In this document: piece after piece, positions 9,227 to 16,884 of the stretch | Layout of the letters: every line of letters starts with the position of its first letter | Position numbering within the stretch: position 1 is the first letter of the stretch | Notes under the pieces: model-generated | Told to the model about the DNA's origin: nothing | Database searches by the model: none | What the model saw: the letters and a program-made list of their open reading frames with translations, nothing else | Virus record (IMG/VR): IMGVR_UViG_3300047557_001380 | Span: 1-27,702 of that record | DNA: 27,702 nucleotides | Strand: one strand, 5' to 3' | Source: a virus | Program-made: the position numbers and the translations under genes

Positions 9227-11211
9227 TGGCTGAAGACAACCCTTTTGCGGAATACACAAAGCCTCTGCGCCAAAGGCCGATGCTTCCTACGGAACAGAAA
9301 GCGTCGGGAACAGGCTTGTCTGCGGCCGATTTAGAAGACAACCCTTTTGCAGAATACACAAAGCCTCTGCGTCAGAGGCCAAGTGAAACAACAAAACCAC
9401 CCAAGCGATCCTATAAGTGGTCCGAGGTGCCTGGCGAAGCCCTCATGAACTTGGGGCCAAGTGCCGCTCAATTTTATGGCGACATATTTGAGGCAGTCAC
9501 ATCTCCAGTCGAGACGGCGACGGGCATCAAGAACCTGGCAGTCGACCTGACCAACTACGCTCGAGCTGACAGCCTGATGAAACAGGGTCGGACAGCGGAA
9601 GTTGAGCAAGCCAATCGGACCGTGAACTATTTAGCGCAAGCGTTCAAAGATAGATACGGCGGCGAAGAACAAATCAAACGTACAATTGCGGAAAAGCCAT
9701 TTGAAGTCTTTGTCGACATCAGCCCGTTGTTTACTGGCGGTGCAGGACTAGTAGCCAGGGCTGGTGGTCCGGCCAAAGTAGCGAATGCGCTCAAAACTGC
9801 AGGTGAGCTGCCAATGCTTCCTGTTTCGGCCGCCTTGGGAGTGGGCGGCAGAGCTCTGTCGAAACTGGGCCAGTACACAGCAGATGTCGCCGATCCCAAA
9901 TCAGCGGCTCTCTTGGAAGCAGCAGAAGGCCGGGGCGAGCAGATCTTGAATGCTCTGCAGGCTCCCACGCAATATGTGACTGGCAGCATGCCTACGGCGG
10001 CTCAAGCCGCAGTCCCTGCAGGGTCAACCAAGTTCGTGGCGTTCGCTGAGTCTGGTAAACGGGTACTTCCTACAGAGTACAATCAAAGAGCTGTCCAACA
10101 AGCGCAAGCGGCAAAAGAAGCGGTGCGTACAGTATCGGGCCAACCTGGGGAACTCGAGGGGTTAGAAGCCGCTCGCAAAGCACAAGCTGATGTAAATTAC
10201 CCCGCAGCGTTTCAGCAACAGATCCGTTCAAATCCTGAACTGGTAGCACTCCGCGAAGATCCTTACCTGGCTCCTGCGTTTGAACAGGCCGACAAACTGT
10301 TTACATCAATAGCAGGTTCTGAAGAAGCCGCGAAAACGCTGAAGAAAAGCGATCTGATAAAATACTTGCACAACGTCAAAGTATCTCTTGACCCTATGAT
10401 CTCCGCTGAAACAAATAAAGCGGCTCAATCGCAGATGCTCGCTAAGCGCGATCAGCTTTTAAATTGGTTGGAAACAAGATCTTCAGGGTATCAGAAAGCA
10501 CGCGAAGAATTTGCCGAAGCCAGTGGCCCTATCGATAAGATGAGAGTCGGCAAATACCTTGAGGACAAATTGCTTCCTGCGATCTACGAGGGTGAGGATG
10601 CTGCTGAAGCTATACGGACCGCAGACCTTCGAGTTAAAGAGTTTTCCAATGCTCTGAAAAATGCGCCAACGACTCTTAAAAAGTCCACGGGCTTCCAGCG
10701 TTATCAAAAGCTCACTGACGTTTTGACTGACGACCAAGTGAAGACTCTTGAAGGCGTTCGAGATGATATGGCTCGGGATCTTGTTTCAAGACACATGGCA
10801 GCTGTTGGTCGAGCAGGTGGCGCACCCGATTTGAGGACTTTTGTCAAAGATGTCACTGAAGAGCTCCGCGGTCCTCCTCTTGTGAAAATGAGCGTCACCG
10901 TGGTCAACGACATCCTTCGCCGGGTCAAAGGGCAGATGAGCGAAAAGATGGCAGTCGACTTGGCCACCGCTATGCTTAACCCCGAAACGGCAGCGGAAGC
11001 GTTGCAACGGGCCATGCGTCGTGAGCAAAAGCTCAAGAACCTGGTAGCGCCCCTCCAGAAGACCGGGAAAGCCGTTCAAACCGCGGTAAGGAAAACTCCA
11101 GCACCGTTGGCGAATTTGCTGGCACCGCCTGGCGAAGAGACATTGAACGAGATGAGAAAACAATGGCTACGAGAAGAACCTCTCATAACTGTTCGCAAAG
11201 GCGCGAAGTGA
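9226..11211 (+). CDS. Large ejection / internal virion protein with an N-terminal duplication
   Basis: A 661-residue protein. It begins with two copies of a 16-residue unit (EDNPFAEYTKPLRQRP) at 3-18 and 37-52. Next comes a segment typical of phage ejection proteins, EVPGEALMNLGPSAAQFYGD, then ETATGIKNLAVDLTNYA. The rest is long-helical, with Ala/Lys/Glu-rich stretches to the C-terminus (GEETLNEMRKQWLREEPL). NPF-E-Y-like N-terminal repeats are seen in other internal virion proteins, where they may serve packaging into the procapsid; that role is not shown here. It is the last of the three-gene ejection set and precedes the second tail-fibre gene. Confidence 0.75.
   Translation: MAEDNPFAEYTKPLRQRPMLPTEQKASGTGLSAADLEDNPFAEYTKPLRQRPSETTKPPKRSYKWSEVPGEALMNLGPSAAQFYGDIFEAVTSPVETATGIKNLAVDLTNYARADSLMKQGRTAEVEQANRTVNYLAQAFKDRYGGEEQIKRTIAEKPFEVFVDISPLFTGGAGLVARAGGPAKVANALKTAGELPMLPVSAALGVGGRALSKLGQYTADVADPKSAALLEAAEGRGEQILNALQAPTQYVTGSMPTAAQAAVPAGSTKFVAFAESGKRVLPTEYNQRAVQQAQAAKEAVRTVSGQPGELEGLEAARKAQADVNYPAAFQQQIRSNPELVALREDPYLAPAFEQADKLFTSIAGSEEAAKTLKKSDLIKYLHNVKVSLDPMISAETNKAAQSQMLAKRDQLLNWLETRSSGYQKAREEFAEASGPIDKMRVGKYLEDKLLPAIYEGEDAAEAIRTADLRVKEFSNALKNAPTTLKKSTGFQRYQKLTDVLTDDQVKTLEGVRDDMARDLVSRHMAAVGRAGGAPDLRTFVKDVTEELRGPPLVKMSVTVVNDILRRVKGQMSEKMAVDLATAMLNPETAAEALQRAMRREQKLKNLVAPLQKTGKAVQTAVRKTPAPLANLLAPPGEETLNEMRKQWLREEPLITVRKGAK
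9232..9381. repeat. In-frame direct repeat within the large ejection gene
   Basis: Bases 9232-9279 and 9334-9381 encode the same 16 residues. The two DNA copies differ at only about three positions, all silent (gcggaa/gcagaa, cgccaa/cgtcag). The offset is 102 bp. Such closeness suggests recent duplication or continuing gene conversion. Confidence 0.85.
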
Positions 11212-11222
11212 GGAACACATAA

Positions 11223-12170
11223 ATGGCAATTCTAACCCCCTTTCCGGTAATGCAGTTCTTCGACAACAACGGTGACCCGTTGTCCGGGGGCAAGCTCTAC
11301 ACCTTCGAAGCCGGTGGCCCCTCAATCCCCTTGGCGACCTACACCGACCAGGGGGGCGGAACTCCAAACGCCAACCCGGTCATCCTCGACAGTGCTGGCC
11401 GAGCAAACATCTGGCTGACCGATGCCCAGCTTTATTACTGGTCGCTGACCGATGCCAACGATGTGCAAATCTGGACGGCTGACAACATTGGGGTCGGTGC
11501 AGCCACAGGCGATGTCACAGGCCCCAACTCCTCTGCTGACAACGCTGTTGCACGCTTTGATGGCGTCACCGGCAAGATCATCCAGAATAGCACGGCAACT
11601 CTGAACGACACTGGCGACCTGACCGTCAACAGCGTCAGCCTGACGGTAGACCTGCCTGTTGCTATGGGTGGCACTGGTGCCTCGACGGCTGCCAATGCCC
11701 GCACAAACCTTGGCCTTGGCGTGCTTGCCACCAAAGGCGATGGGGACTACGGTGACATTACGGTGTCTGCCTCGGGAGCCACCTGGACGATCGACAACAG
11801 CGCGGTGACCAACGCCAAGCTGGCCAACGGATTGATTACTGCCTCCAAGCTGGATGGCGGTCAGGTCAACGGCTCTTGCGCCATCTATGCTGCTCGCGGA
11901 TATGCTTATGTCAGCAACGCAGGGGTTTTCTCTGCTCAGGCCAACATCGCCTCGATCAGCAACCTCGGCGGCGGTGTCATGCGGTTCACCACGGTATCGC
12001 CACTGCCTGGAAACTATGCGGTTTTGGTCAGCACCCGAAAGGATGTAAACCCTTTCCTGTATGATCCAAGCGTTACGGTGGTCAACTCAACGACTTTTGA
12101 TGTCCTGACGTATGAAAGCGGGTTTGGCGCTCAGGTTCCTGACTACTACCACGTTGCCATTTTTGGGTGA
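11223..12170 (+). CDS. Tail fibre protein with a virion-anchoring N-terminus
   Basis: A 315-residue protein with ribosome site GAGGA before ATG 11223. The first 90 residues (PFPVMQFFDNNGDPLSGGKL, AGRANIWLTDAQLYYW) are the conserved attachment domain of many podophage and siphophage fibres and tailspikes. The shaft contains DVTGPNSSADNAVARFDGVT, MGGTGASTAANARTNLGLG and YGDITVSASGATWTIDN, which are standard trimeric fibre repeats. The last 100 residues (GSCAIYAARGYAYVSNAG to PDYYHVAIFG) form a short beta-rich tip, the likely receptor-binding part. No enzymatic domain is visible. This is a second fibre in addition to the protein at 4608, so the particle may carry two kinds of appendage. Confidence 0.85.
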   Translation: MAILTPFPVMQFFDNNGDPLSGGKLYTFEAGGPSIPLATYTDQGGGTPNANPVILDSAGRANIWLTDAQLYYWSLTDANDVQIWTADNIGVGAATGDVTGPNSSADNAVARFDGVTGKIIQNSTATLNDTGDLTVNSVSLTVDLPVAMGGTGASTAANARTNLGLGVLATKGDGDYGDITVSASGATWTIDNSAVTNAKLANGLITASKLDGGQVNGSCAIYAARGYAYVSNAGVFSAQANIASISNLGGGVMRFTTVSPLPGNYAVLVSTRKDVNPFLYDPSVTVVNSTTFDVLTYESGFGAQVPDYYHVAIFG

Positions 12171-12173
12171 GAT

Positions 12174-12386
12174 ATGAAAATCATACTTTGGAAGACTGAC
12201 AAGAACGTGGTGGCGGTGACGTATCCGGCCCCTGGCTTAGACCTGCACGAAGCTGCCAAAAAGTCGGTAGCCAGCGGAAAGCCCTACTATATTGTGGACA
12301 AATCTTCGCTCCCTGACTTCGCGTTCCATGACGCTTGGGAGCTTGATGAGAGCGTAACGCCTGATGGTGTGGGAGAGACCCAGTGA
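12174..12386 (+). CDS. Small conserved phage protein next to the tail fibre
   Basis: A 70-residue soluble protein starting at ATG 12174, 3 nt after the fibre stop. It has KIILWKTDKNVVAVTYPAPG and then GKPYYIVDKSSLPDFAFHDA. Small proteins of this style, with the pattern KPY-IVD-S-LP-D--F--AW, often follow fibre genes in phages, and the AWELDES ending fits. Its function is unknown; fibre assembly is a possible role from position only. Its stop overlaps the next start (GTGATC: next start GTG 12383). Confidence 0.65.
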   Translation: MKIILWKTDKNVVAVTYPAPGLDLHEAAKKSVASGKPYYIVDKSSLPDFAFHDAWELDESVTPDGVGETQ

Positions 12387-12622
12387 TCAAGGTAAACCTA
12401 GAGAAGGCCCGCCAGATCGGGCACGACATCCGCCGCAAGGCCCGTGAAATTGAGTTTGGGCCGCATGATGCTCTGATCGCCAAGCAAGTCCCCGGCGCTG
12501 CTGAGGCTGCCGAGGCTGAAAGGCAGAAAATCCGGGAAAAGTATGCCATCATTCAATCGCAGATAGATTCTGCTCAGAATGTAGACAGCCTGTTGACCAT
12601 CGTGAAAGGTATGAAATCATGA
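12383..12622 (+). CDS. Small helical protein, possible tail-assembly partner
   Basis: A 79-residue protein beginning with GTG 12383, overlapping the previous stop in GTGA. It is strongly helical and charged: LEKARQIGHDIRRKAREIEF, then EAAEAERQKIREKYAIIQSQ. Many phages encode such a helical protein directly after a fibre gene and its small partner, sometimes called tail-assembly chaperones. I cannot name the family with certainty. The next small gene overlaps its end in ATGA. Confidence 0.65.
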   Translation: MIKVNLEKARQIGHDIRRKAREIEFGPHDALIAKQVPGAAEAAEAERQKIREKYAIIQSQIDSAQNVDSLLTIVKGMKS

Positions 12623-12711
12623 AAAACGGATGCGGTACCCGCAAAGCACCTTCCAAGGGCATGGAATACATGAAGCCCAAGAGCAAGCCCAAGTCGAAGC
12701 CCAAGAAGTAA
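12619..12711 (+). CDS. Very small lysine/proline-rich protein (30 aa)
   Basis: A 30-residue open frame, ATG 12619 to TAA 12711, with start and previous stop overlapping as ATGA. The sequence opens MKNGCGTRKAPSKGMEY and ends in repeated Lys-Pro-Lys-Ser units (KPKSKPKSKPKK). Short Lys/Pro-rich peptides of this kind occur in other phage late operons. The tight coupling and biased composition argue for a real gene. Nucleic-acid or membrane binding through its charge is possible; its function is unknown. Confidence 0.55.
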   Translation: MKNGCGTRKAPSKGMEYMKPKSKPKSKPKK

Positions 12712-12721
12712 GGGCGTTGCC

Positions 12722-12985
12722 GTGGACTACCAAGTGCTGTTTAACGTTGCTGGCGGCTTGGCTGCATTCCTCGGAGGCTGGTGGATGAAGGTGCTTCACG
12801 AGTCGATCAGGGATTTGCAGGACGGCGAAAAGAAGCTGGCCGAGAAGGTCTCCAGCATCGAGGTCTTGGTAGCCGGCAACTATGTGAAGCGCGATGACTT
12901 CGACAGGTCGGTCCAAGCTATTTTTCATAAGCTGGATCGCATCGAGGACAAGCTCGACGGCAAAGCCGATAAAGGTGGTCACTGA
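12722..12985 (+). CDS. Membrane-anchored coiled-coil protein of the lysis cassette
   Basis: An 87-residue protein starting with GTG 12722, with AGGG about 9 nt upstream. Residues 5-22 (VLFNVAGGLAAFLGGWWM) form one membrane segment, followed by a charged helix and coiled coil (IRDLQDGEKKLAEKVSSIEV, FHKLDRIEDKLDGK). Proteins of this plan lie beside holins in many phages and are sometimes called holin-like or spanin-like, without proof. The stop overlaps the holin start (ATGA). The GTG start is preferred because later starts would remove the membrane segment. Confidence 0.7.
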   Translation: MDYQVLFNVAGGLAAFLGGWWMKVLHESIRDLQDGEKKLAEKVSSIEVLVAGNYVKRDDFDRSVQAIFHKLDRIEDKLDGKADKGGH

Positions 12986-13167
12986 TGAACGATGAAGCAA
13001 AAGCCTACATCCGCGCCAGACTGCGTGAGCCTTCGACTTGGCGCGGCATCATTTTGATATTGACTGCGGTTGGAGTGCCCATAGCCCCTCAAATGGGTGA
13101 GGCTATCATCTGCGTAGGGTTGGCCTTGGCTGGCGGTGTTGGCGTAGTGACGCCGGACAAGAAGTGA
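12985..13167 (+). CDS. Putative holin (two membrane segments)
   Basis: A 60-residue protein with a basic N-terminus (AKAYIRARLREPSTWRG), two hydrophobic segments (about 20-35 and 39-56) and a short charged tail (TPDKK). This size and topology match class II-type holins, which open the inner membrane at a set time so that the lysozyme can reach peptidoglycan. It lies directly before the lysozyme gene, whose ATG overlaps its stop (TGATG). Confidence 0.75.
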   Translation: MNDEAKAYIRARLREPSTWRGIILILTAVGVPIAPQMGEAIICVGLALAGGVGVVTPDKK

Positions 13168-13643
13168 TGGACTTCGATACGGCTTTTGCTCAACTGCTTG
13201 AGCATGAAGGCGGCTACAGCAACCACGGCGCAGATCCGGGCGGTGAAACGATGTGGGGCGTCACTGTCGCTGTGGCCCGCCAGAACGGCTATCAAGGGCC
13301 TATGAAGGACATGCCTGTAGACGTGGCCAAGGCCATCTACCGCAAGCGATTCTGGACTCCAGCCAAGTGCGATCAGCTACCGCCAGCAGTGCGGTATCCG
13401 ATGTTTGATGCCGCTGTGAACTCTGGCCTCATGCAGGCCGTAAAATGGCTTCAGAGGGCCGCAAAAGTCGAAGATGATGGGGTTATAGGCGATCAGACAT
13501 TGCGGGCCGTGGCGCTGATTGACGGCAACCTGCTGGCCCGTCGAATGCTAGGCCAGCGACTGCGTTTCATGACTGACTTGAAAGTATGGGATGCGTTCGG
13601 GAAGGGTTGGGCAAGGCGTATAGCATCCCTGCTAAACGCTTAA
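13167..13643 (+). CDS. Endolysin: GH108-type lysozyme (N-acetylmuramidase)
   Basis: A 158-residue protein. I chose ATG 13167 rather than GTG 13164 because ATG overlaps the holin stop in TGATG. The N-terminal motif LLEHEGGYSNHGADPGGETM then WGVT (about 10-33) is the signature of glycoside hydrolase family 108, with the Glu of HEGGY (E14) as the likely catalytic residue. The C-terminal part (VNSGLMQAVKWLQRAAK, DDGVIGDQTLRAV) matches the peptidoglycan-binding region usual in this family. There is no signal peptide, so export would need the holin upstream. The gene ends 4 bp into the convergent small gene on the other strand. Confidence 0.9.
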   Translation: MDFDTAFAQLLEHEGGYSNHGADPGGETMWGVTVAVARQNGYQGPMKDMPVDVAKAIYRKRFWTPAKCDQLPPAVRYPMFDAAVNSGLMQAVKWLQRAAKVEDDGVIGDQTLRAVALIDGNLLARRMLGQRLRFMTDLKVWDAFGKGWARRIASLLNA

Positions 13644-13726
13644 CGATCGTTCGAGATGAGCCAGAAAAAGCCAACGATGGCGCAAAGCAGCACCAGACCG
13701 CTGGCCATAAGGTCGGTGTCGGTCAT
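13640..13726 (-). CDS. 28-aa single-membrane-segment peptide
   Basis: A short frame from ATG 13726 to TAA 13640 coding for MTDTDLMASGLVLLCAI..., with a hydrophobic stretch at about 7-23 and a polar tail (SNDR). Its start overlaps the previous stop in ATGA, continuing the chain of coupled small genes on this strand. Its last 4 bases overlap the lysozyme stop, and TTAA serves both strands. No strong ribosome site is visible, so it would depend on translational coupling. Function unknown; a membrane role is inferred. Confidence 0.5.
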   Translation of the reverse strand: MTDTDLMASGLVLLCAIVGFFWLISNDR

Positions 13727-13884
13727 AAGTCGAACAGCGTGTGTATCTCACGCCTAAGCCCACTGATGTCGATGTCAGGATGGCGCAAGGAAAGCAACTC
13801 CAAGTAGCGCAGTGCGCCTCTGGCTTGCTTGTGTGTCTGGCAGGAGTTGATGACTTTCCATGCCTTGTTAATCAGTTCGTTCAT
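13723..13884 (-). CDS. Small hypothetical protein (53 aa)
   Basis: A frame from ATG 13884 to TGA 13723 coding for MNELINKAWKVINSCQTHKQ and then ARGALRYLELLSLRHPDIDI. It is predicted to be helical and soluble. The start overlaps the previous stop and the stop overlaps the next start, both as ATGA. The helical pattern and the unbroken coupling support coding. It is unrecognised beyond resembling other small phage replication-operon proteins. Confidence 0.6.
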   Translation of the reverse strand: MNELINKAWKVINSCQTHKQARGALRYLELLSLRHPDIDISGLRREIHTLFDL

Positions 13885-14093
13885 TTCTGTCCCCTAACTT
13901 GAAAACCTTTCGGCAAATCAATTCTTACCGATTTACATATCTGTTCCCAATCATCATCATTTTTTATCCATTTTGGCCTTTTCAAATAAACCAAAGGCCA
14001 CCAATCATTAATCTCATTTTCAGCGCCAAATATTGCAGGGCCTTTAGTTATTGGCTTGCAACTCATTGACACAAAGTATTTTTCAATCTTCAC
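13881..14093 (-). CDS. Small hypothetical protein (70 aa)
   Basis: Starts at GTG 14093, overlapping the upstream stop in GTGA, and ends at 13881 in an ATGA overlap with the next gene. The 70 residues include MSCKPITKGPAIFGAENEIN and DWWPLVYLKRPKWIKNDDDW, rich in Trp, Lys and Asp, soluble and without a membrane segment. It is visibly richer in A+T than its neighbours, a hint of separate acquisition. Family and function are unknown to me. Confidence 0.6.
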   Translation of the reverse strand: MKIEKYFVSMSCKPITKGPAIFGAENEINDWWPLVYLKRPKWIKNDDDWEQICKSVRIDLPKGFQVRGQK

Positions 14094-14758
14094 CCCTGCC
14101 CCCTTGCCGTGTAATCTTTGAAAACCATACCCTTGCTCGCATCACCGACCTTGCAGTCCTTAACCCATATCCGTTTTCCAGTAGCTTTGTACGTCCGCCA
14201 ATGCCCACGACGATCGTGCAGCCGTGGGCTTGCGTGCGTGCCTCCCTGTCCTTCGCCTTTCAGGACAACCGGGCGTATATCAACAAGGTGCCAGTCAAAC
14301 GTCATTGCGGACTTGCCTTTTGCCTGACGCTTTTTGTTGATGAACGTATTTTGCACAGCACACCGATACCCTGCCGATGCTTGTGTCAGCCTTATAAGTA
14401 TCGCCACCACCATGCGAAAATAAGGCATGATGGTTTCTTTAGGTATTTCTTTGTTTTTCTGGTAATACTTCAGCCCGTCGTCCGTTTGAATATACGCAAA
14501 CGGCTTGAAGAACAAATGCGGCGGTTCAAGTGTGCAGCCTGCTACAACAACCGATGCGTCTCCTTGTGTAAGCCAAATGCTGAATGGCTTTCTTTCCTGA
14601 TCCAACCCGGCAATGCCAACCCTTGCAAAAGGCAAGCGCAACAACGTATCTATTGGCACTTGCTGATCCGATGCACGATCTAGCTGCCCGACATCAAACC
14701 ACATCGCCGTTTCCGGTTCTGGAGCCAGTTTTGCAGCACGTTGAATTAATGGAGTCAT
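14090..14758 (-). CDS. Hypothetical phage protein (222 aa)
   Basis: The start is set at ATG 14758 (MTPLIQRAAKLAPEPETAMW) because the strong ribosome site GGAGGAGG stands about 6 nt upstream; the frame is open for 27 more codons before it. The middle (LEPPHLFFKPFAYIQTDDGL) and the end (SPRLHDRRGHWRTYKATGKR, then IWVKDCKVGDASKG) are soluble. The C-terminal RRGHWR...GKR-WV pattern is one I associate with phage proteins of unknown role. The gene sits in the chain of coupled small genes after the helicase. Confidence 0.65.
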   Translation of the reverse strand: MTPLIQRAAKLAPEPETAMWFDVGQLDRASDQQVPIDTLLRLPFARVGIAGLDQERKPFSIWLTQGDASVVVAGCTLEPPHLFFKPFAYIQTDDGLKYYQKNKEIPKETIMPYFRMVVAILIRLTQASAGYRCAVQNTFINKKRQAKGKSAMTFDWHLVDIRPVVLKGEGQGGTHASPRLHDRRGHWRTYKATGKRIWVKDCKVGDASKGMVFKDYTARGQG

Positions 14759-14910
14759 TCTACCTCCTCCTTCAGCGGCTCGCTGACAATGCGACCGCAT
14801 ATCCTGCAATCGCGGTGATAGTACCCGTTGTATATCCAACCCTTTGCGCCGATGTGGCCTAATTTATCGCACAGCCACAGCCCAAGCCTGTACAGCCATG
14901 TTTGATTCAT
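14755..14910 (-). CDS. Small Cys-containing hypothetical protein (51 aa)
   Basis: A frame from ATG 14910 to TGA 14755, coding for MNQTWLYRLGLWLCDKLGHI, then YYHRDCRICGRIVSEPLKEE. The CRIC pair with nearby His and Cys could form a small metal site. Both ends overlap neighbouring genes as ATGA, and its last codons (AAG GAG GAG GTA) double as the ribosome site of the next gene. This dual use supports a real coding frame. Function unknown. Confidence 0.6.
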   Translation of the reverse strand: MNQTWLYRLGLWLCDKLGHIGAKGWIYNGYYHRDCRICGRIVSEPLKEEVE

Positions 14911-15203
14911 GTTTTATCCCTCGCCTTTGCGATTGCGTCGCGTGCTTTGCGTTTCGCCTCCGATGATGCAAGTGATTGCCAGCCCATCAATTCTTCCAAC
15001 GCCTCCAGCAACTCAGGCGCGGCGGCTATTAGTCGGGCGTTAGCCTCCCATTCATCTTTTTTGTTGCGTAAACCCTTCCCCACAATCGCAACTGTAATAT
15101 GGTCTGGCGTTGTACATGAGACTGAAAAATCGGATGCCTCAACATCACCTTCGTTAAGGCCTGAAAAATCGTGTGCAAACCACGGTCCCGGTGTGTGACT
15201 CAT
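14907..15203 (-). CDS. Conserved phage protein with EANARLIAAAPELLEAL motif
   Basis: A 98-residue protein. The start MSHTPGPWFAHDF and the motif EWEANARLIAAAPELLEALE (about 52-71) match a widespread small phage/prophage protein family whose function is not established. The C-terminus is a charged helix (SSEAKRKARDAIAKARDKT). The start overlaps the upstream stop (ATGA) and the stop overlaps the next start (ATGA). In other phages it lies among early accessory genes, as here. Confidence 0.78.
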   Translation of the reverse strand: MSHTPGPWFAHDFSGLNEGDVEASDFSVSCTTPDHITVAIVGKGLRNKKDEWEANARLIAAAPELLEALEELMGWQSLASSEAKRKARDAIAKARDKT

Positions 15204-15460
15204 GCTTCACTCTCCTCTATTAACAAATCTAACATTACTCGTGCTCGACGCAACACGTCGACATCCCCCAGCCAGTTTGCGTGGTAATCAACTATTATCT
15301 GGCCTTTGTAAACAGCAACTACGCGAACGTATGACTGGGACATCTCCGCATAATGTTCGCCAGTGTTGCCGTTGATACCAATCGCTTGGTTGCGTCGGCA
15401 CACGCCAGCGCATTCTCCTTCGGGGTAATTGCACCCAAACTCTGGGCATAGATTTGTCAT
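15200..15460 (-). CDS. Small Cys-rich hypothetical protein (86 aa)
   Basis: An 86-residue protein with an N-terminal cysteine cluster, MTNLCPEFGCNYPEGECAG then VC (C5, C10, C17, C21), spaced well for zinc binding. A mixed alpha/beta remainder follows, ending VDVLRRARVMLDLLIEESEA. It overlaps the helicase stop at its start and the 98-aa protein at its end, both as ATGA. The family is not recognised. Confidence 0.65.
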   Translation of the reverse strand: MTNLCPEFGCNYPEGECAGVCRRNQAIGINGNTGEHYAEMSQSYVRVVAVYKGQIIVDYHANWLGDVDVLRRARVMLDLLIEESEA

Positions 15461-16884
15461 TGTTGTTTCCTTGCTCTGTATTCTTTGACTGCGTTTCGCA
15501 ACGCGGATTGAGTGGAGGCTTTTTGATCCAGTGCCAGGGCCTGAGCCTGATCAAGCGTGTCCTGCATCAAGATCCTGTGGCAGATGACTGGCACTCCTTG
15601 CCCCTGACGGCGCACTCGAGCGTTGAACTGCTCATAAAGATCCAATGACCAGTTAAGCCCAAACCACACGAGAATGTGGCCGTTTTTTTGCAGCCCGTCG
15701 ATTCCGTGCCCCATGCTAGCAGGGTGTCCGATCATAAGCGGGCAGGTGCCTTCTTTCCAGCGCCGCATGGCGTTCTGCAGGGAGCTTTCAGACTTGCACT
15801 CCGTCAGGTTGATCGGGTCAAGATGCTTGAACTTCTCCATGATCCTCTGAGCGTCGCTACGGTAAGCGTAAGAGCAGAGGACGGGGCTACCCTGCGCCTC
15901 ATCGAGGATCTCTTCCAGGGCGTTCAATTTGATGTCGTGGATCGGCTCCCACAGCGGCATTCCTGCAATCGGATACATGGCACCGTTGCTGAACTGGAGG
16001 CACTTGTTTGTCAGCGCCGCCTGGTTGAACACCTCGATCTCACTCCCGCTGTCCAAGGTCAGGAAAAACTCCTTCTCGAGCTGTTCGTACTTAGCCCTGA
16101 GCTCATCCGGCAGCTCGATCTCGATGTCGTTCACCATCAGGTCTGGCAGCGGGTTATAGTCTTCAGCTGACATCTCGAGCGTCATGTCTGAGATCAACTG
16201 CTTGATCCCGGTCTCTGTGTCCCGGTACGGAATGTCCTTACGATTCTCAGCGTCCTTCTTGTACCACTGGGTCATGAAGGCCGTCTTGAACTTGCCCAGC
16301 CGTGCTCCTCCGTCGACCACTAGGTACTGACCGTGCAGATCCTTGTACCCGTTGCTGGCGGGTGTCCCGGTCAGCCCGGTGCGCCAGATGAACTGGTCAA
16401 GGACGTTCTCCTCCCGTCGGCCCGAGAACCAGGCATTGACCCGGTTGGTGGTGCTGTTCTTCATCTTGCTGACCTCGTCCCACACGAGGCCGTTGAAGGG
16501 GATGGGCTTGCCCTTGCTGATGAAATACGTCTGCAGCGTCTCTGCCAGCCACTTCATGTTCTCGTAGTTGATCAGATACACATGGGCTGGCCGCAAGAGC
16601 GCCCTGACCCGCTGATCACGAGTGCCGGTCACCATGCTGAACTGCAGGTGCTTGGTATGGGTCCACTTCTCGGCCTCCTGCCTCCACACCAGGCGGATGA
16701 CCCGGATGGGCGCTACGATGACCACACCTCGCAGGAAGCCGGTGTTGATCAGGTGCGCGATGCTGGTCAGGGTAATGACGGTCTTACCGAGACCCATGTC
16801 CAGCCAGAGCATCGAGTGCGGATGGCTGCACTGGAAGTTGACCGCTTTCTTTTGATAATCATGGAGCAGGTTGGGCGCTAACAT
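15457..16884 (-). CDS. SNF2-type superfamily 2 helicase
   Basis: A 475-residue DNA-dependent ATPase. Motif I (Walker A) is MLWLDMGLGKTVITL (K34), Ia is VVIVAPIRV (about 54-62), motif II is VWDEVSKMKN (DEVS 136-139, a DExx variant), and motif III is LTGTPASNG (171-179). The C-terminal lobe has PVLCSYAYRSDAQRIMEKF, then MIGHPASMGHGIDGLQ (motif V) and QFNARVRRQGQ (motif VI). Phage members of this family lie next to VRR-NUC nucleases and polymerases and are thought to remodel replication or recombination intermediates. The start overlaps the nuclease gene by 26 nt. Confidence 0.92.
   Translation of the reverse strand: MLAPNLLHDYQKKAVNFQCSHPHSMLWLDMGLGKTVITLTSIAHLINTGFLRGVVIVAPIRVIRLVWRQEAEKWTHTKHLQFSMVTGTRDQRVRALLRPAHVYLINYENMKWLAETLQTYFISKGKPIPFNGLVWDEVSKMKNSTTNRVNAWFSGRREENVLDQFIWRTGLTGTPASNGYKDLHGQYLVVDGGARLGKFKTAFMTQWYKKDAENRKDIPYRDTETGIKQLISDMTLEMSAEDYNPLPDLMVNDIEIELPDELRAKYEQLEKEFFLTLDSGSEIEVFNQAALTNKCLQFSNGAMYPIAGMPLWEPIHDIKLNALEEILDEAQGSPVLCSYAYRSDAQRIMEKFKHLDPINLTECKSESSLQNAMRRWKEGTCPLMIGHPASMGHGIDGLQKNGHILVWFGLNWSLDLYEQFNARVRRQGQGVPVICHRILMQDTLDQAQALALDQKASTQSALRNAVKEYRARKQQ

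Noticed and set aside
11223-12170. Diversity-generating retroelement target in the fibre gene
   Set aside because: No reverse transcriptase gene and no template repeat matching the fibre end are visible in the window.
13642-13651. AACGATCGTT-like palindrome at the convergent gene ends as a terminator
   Set aside because: It is short, with no loop or T tract; the overlap of two stop codons explains the TTAA part.
14051-14683. 210-codon plus-strand frame
   Set aside because: It opposes a minus-strand gene with a very strong ribosome site and coupled neighbours at both ends; the plus frame has none.
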